Shown in pieces: positions 5,633 through 7,738 of a stretch of DNA of 7,738 bases (position 1 is the stretch's first letter; every line of letters starts with the position of its first letter). The notes beneath the pieces are model-generated. The model did no database searches and was not told the DNA's origin. It worked only from the letters and a program-made list of their open reading frames with translations. The stretch comes from Gammaproteobacteria bacterium (GTDB lineage: Bacteria > Pseudomonadota > Gammaproteobacteria > Eutrophobiales > Eutrophobiaceae): positions 1 to 7,738 of the forward strand of contig SMWN01000111.1 in NCBI GenBank assembly GCA_004356415.1. The letters run 5' to 3'. The translations under genes were made by a program, and so were the position numbers.

Positions 5633-6502
5633 CTATATATCTCTGTGATTAACAATGACGTGTTTATCCTGTTGCCGAAAGCAGCCGGCTAGCTTTTCTG
5701 CCAAATAAACGGACCTATGTTGCCCCCCGGTACAGCCAATGGCAAAGCAAAGGTAGATACGATTACTGGCTTCAAAATGCGGCGTCCAGTAGCTAATAAA
5801 ATCTTTTAATTGTGTAAATAAGTCTTTTGCTAGACTTTGTTTTTCGAGAAAGTCGATTACTGGGCGATCCTTACCGGTCAACAGCCGAAGATTTTCTTCC
5901 CAATAAGGATTCGGCAGGCAACGTACATCAAAAACAAAATCAGCATCTCGGGGAATTCCATGTTTGTAACCAAAAGAAACAAACTGCATAGATAGTGTTT
6001 CTGCAGGATGATTTACAATTTGATCCCGGACAAGATCACGTAATCCATGCATGGACAACTGACTGGTATCGATGCGCAAGTCTGCACTTTCAGAAAGATA
6101 ATCCAAAATCTTGCGTTCTTTATCTATGGCCTCTGTCAGGGAAACAGAATCTGATGAAAGCGGGTGTTTGCGCCTTGTTTCACTATATCTTTCTGTTAAA
6201 ACATTATCATTGGCCTCTATATAGATTAATTCAACCGACAGGTTTTGTTGCTTTAGCAGATCTATCGATTCAGGCAAGGTGGAGATCAAGTGTTCGGGAT
6301 TTCTGGCATCAATACCGATAGCAATTTCTTCTGCCGGGTTGCTTGCTGGTTCACAGAGCTGATTGCCAAATTCATATAGAAGGCCAAGTGGTAGATTATC
6401 TATGCAATAGAATCCTGAATCTTCAAGGGTGTGTAAGGCAACAGTTTTCCCGGCACCCGACAGGCCGCTGATAACAATAAGCCGTTGCTTTTTTTTTGGC
6501 AT
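5633..6502 (-). CDS. rapZ: RNase adapter protein RapZ / nucleotide-binding protein
   Basis: RapZ is a cytoplasmic nucleotide-binding protein; in Escherichia coli it binds the small RNA GlmZ, recruits RNase E and so controls glucosamine-6-phosphate synthase. The 289-residue protein here is full length. The N-terminal P-loop domain has Walker A GLSGAGKT (13-20) and CIDNLP (33-38) as the Walker B region. The C-terminal domain has SFGYKHGIP (176-184), FDVRCLPNPYW (191-201) and the signature GCTGGQHRSV (256-265). The protein ends NHRDI, without the lysine/arginine tail used by enteric RapZ for RNA binding, so its RNA-binding mode or target may differ. The ATG has AGGA about 9 nt upstream, 18 nt after hprK. 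A run of nine A spans codons 2-5. Confidence 0.95.
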   Translation of the reverse strand: MPKKKQRLIVISGLSGAGKTVALHTLEDSGFYCIDNLPLGLLYEFGNQLCEPASNPAEEIAIGIDARNPEHLISTLPESIDLLKQQNLSVELIYIEANDNVLTERYSETRRKHPLSSDSVSLTEAIDKERKILDYLSESADLRIDTSQLSMHGLRDLVRDQIVNHPAETLSMQFVSFGYKHGIPRDADFVFDVRCLPNPYWEENLRLLTGKDRPVIDFLEKQSLAKDLFTQLKDFISYWTPHFEASNRIYLCFAIGCTGGQHRSVYLAEKLAGCFRQQDKHVIVNHRDI

Positions 6503-6520
6503 TATTTTTTATCCTGGTTT

Positions 6521-7543
6521 TTACCTTGTTTTTTTGTTCTGGGCAATTATGTGCCGTTGTCTTTCTGAAAATTCTTCGGAAGCGTTATAACCACTCATAC
6601 GTAACATGTGGTTTCTTGCGGCACATTCCAGCAAAACAGCAAGGTTTCTGCCTGGTGCTACAGGTAAGGTGATCTCCGGTATTTCTAGATCAAGTATGGT
6701 CTGTGTGGCGTAACTACCTTCCAGTCGGTCGATTTGTTTAATGCTTTCCTTGCTTAAAGGCTCCAGCCTGATGATTAGCCGCAGATATTTGTTGATCTTG
6801 ATTGCGCTATCACCAAACAGCGCACGAACATTGATAAGACCGAGTCCCCTAACTTCAAGAAAGTCCTGTAGTGCAGCCGGGCAAGTGCCATTGATGATGT
6901 CTGGTGCAACACGGGAGAATTGCGGAGCATCATCAGCCACCAGGCGATGTCCGCGGGTAATCAGTTCCAGCGCTAGTTCACTTTTGCCTACGCCACTTGG
7001 TCCTGTTAGCAACACGCCGATTGCATGAACTTCCAGATAAACACCATGGAGTGTTAAAACATCTGCAAATAAATGGCTCAGGTAATAATGTAATGAGTCA
7101 GTGAGTTTATTACTGGTCAAAGGGGAGCTGAAAAGTGGAACACTGTGTTCGTTACATTTTTTCTTCAGAAAGGTGGGCACGGCATTGTTGTTAGAAACAA
7201 CAATACATGCTGGATCAGGCATAAATAACTGGCGAATGGCGTCCTGTTTTGAAATACTTCTAAGGCCTTCAAAGTATTTTAGTTCTGTACCACCAAGAAT
7301 TTGAATCTGGTGTGGGTGGATCAGGTTCAGATAACCAACCAGTGATCTACTTTCTGTTGTCTTTCTTTTGGAAGAGACCTTCTTTCTCTTCGTGCCCTTG
7401 CCTGTTGTGTGGGTATCCTTTGATTCTTCGGGAAGGATAATATTCGCGCCGCCTTGCTGCCCGGCTATCCATTTCATTCCAAATTTGTCAGAGTGACTGT
7501 CAAAGAGTTCTTTTACCGTAATTTGACTGACCATGTCTGGCAT
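6521..7543 (-). CDS. hprK: HPr kinase/phosphorylase
   Basis: HprK phosphorylates Ser46 of HPr with ATP or pyrophosphate and reverses the reaction with inorganic phosphate, linking the PTS relay to cell energy state. The protein has 340 residues. The N-terminal domain (about 5-150) starts with QITVKELFDSH and includes SLVGYLNLIHPHQIQILG (67-84). The catalytic domain has LHGVYLEV (165-172, His166), Walker A GPSGVGKS (181-188), VADDAP (202-207) and the family signature EVRGLGLINVRALFG (230-244), then PVAPGRNLA (294-302). Residues about 40-66 are a basic, Lys/Thr/Ser-rich insertion that makes the protein somewhat longer than the usual 310-320. The start is 5 nt after ptsN, with AGGG 8 nt upstream; an alternative ATG lies three codons further in. 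All catalytic motifs are intact. Confidence 0.96.
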   Translation of the reverse strand: MPDMVSQITVKELFDSHSDKFGMKWIAGQQGGANIILPEESKDTHTTGKGTKRKKVSSKRKTTESRSLVGYLNLIHPHQIQILGGTELKYFEGLRSISKQDAIRQLFMPDPACIVVSNNNAVPTFLKKKCNEHSVPLFSSPLTSNKLTDSLHYYLSHLFADVLTLHGVYLEVHAIGVLLTGPSGVGKSELALELITRGHRLVADDAPQFSRVAPDIINGTCPAALQDFLEVRGLGLINVRALFGDSAIKINKYLRLIIRLEPLSKESIKQIDRLEGSYATQTILDLEIPEITLPVAPGRNLAVLLECAARNHMLRMSGYNASEEFSERQRHIIAQNKKTR

Positions 7544-7548
7544 AATGG

Positions 7549-7737
7549 TTACCCTATAAGTATTTTATGTATTCCATCGGTTGTTGTTTCCGACCTTAGT
7601 TGGTCAAGTATCTCAGTGTTACTAAACATTTCGGCTAGGTGAGACAGGGTTTGTAAATGCTCATCGGTTGAATCTTCCGGCACAAGCAGTGCAAAGAAAA
7701 GATCGACAGGAGCCTGATCCACAGCATCATAATCAAT
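7549..7737 (-). CDS. ptsN: PTS EIIA-Ntr (PtsN), C-terminal part only
   Basis: The last 62 codons of a gene run in from the right edge and end at TAA (7551-7549). The residues read DYDAVDQAPVDLFFALLVPE, then STDEHLQTLSHLAEMF and a C-terminal DGIHKIL. This matches the end of the fructose/nitrogen-type EIIA domain (PtsN), in which PVDLVFALLVPE and HLQxLxxLA are typical. PtsN receives phosphate from HPr and acts as a regulator of nitrogen, potassium and envelope functions in proteobacteria. The active-site histidine lies in the missing N-terminal part. It is the first visible gene of the operon and is followed 5 nt later by hprK. Confidence 0.93.
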   Translation of the reverse strand: MDYDAVDQAPVDLFFALLVPEDSTDEHLQTLSHLAEMFSNTEILDQLRSETTTDGIHKILIG

Positions 7738-7738
7738 A

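Overview
This window looks like chromosome from a non-enteric gammaproteobacterium, or less likely a betaproteobacterium, of moderate GC content. The evidence is the minus-strand gene order ptsN - hprK - rapZ - EIIA(mannose-type) - HPr - ptsI - mgtE, together with a DUF2782 lipid-free periplasmic protein and a DUF4399 protein. Both DUF families are typical of these classes. HPr kinase next to RapZ and an EIIA of the mannose family is the usual arrangement of a 'regulatory' phosphotransferase system (PTS) in proteobacteria that lack sugar-transporting PTS permeases. The species cannot be named from the sequence.

Right-hand two thirds (about 1713-7738, all minus strand, read right to left): the end of ptsN (EIIA-Ntr, cut by the window edge) is followed 5 nt later by hprK, 18 nt later by rapZ, 26 nt later by a mannose-type EIIA that starts with TTG, then by HPr, whose start overlaps or abuts the EIIA stop. 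ptsI overlaps HPr by 4 nt, and mgtE follows after a 125-nt gap. The tight packing from ptsN to ptsI indicates one operon. No membrane EIIB/EIIC/EIID component is encoded here. The proteins form a complete phosphorelay: EI (His195) to HPr (His15) to two EIIA proteins. HPr also keeps Ser46, the substrate of the HprK kinase/phosphorylase. The outputs are probably regulatory (nitrogen, potassium or cell-envelope signals through EIIA-Ntr, GlmS or other partners through RapZ) rather than sugar uptake. MgtE is a CBS-domain-gated Mg2+ channel and may be a co-transcribed partner or just a neighbour.

Middle (1104-1712): a 609-bp stretch without a convincing gene. It has a promoter and ribosome binding site for the DUF4399 gene, a very short minus-strand reading frame with a strong ribosome binding site (possible gene remnant), and a dense run of inverted repeats: a 12-bp perfect hairpin inside a probable three-way junction, several smaller hairpins, and a REP-like dispersed repeat of the 'GGATTC...GGGAATGACG' type just after the mgtE stop.

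Left (1-1103): a plus-strand DUF2782 gene (secreted, with an aspartate-rich EF-hand-like loop) and a minus-strand DUF4399 gene (secreted, His-rich motifs) run towards each other. Bases 1-214 upstream contain a perfect TATAAT box and direct repeats but no supported gene. No tRNA, rRNA, CRISPR array or intact mobile element was seen. The window is mostly a well-conserved regulatory operon; the least explained sequence is the structured intergenic block at about 1380-1690.
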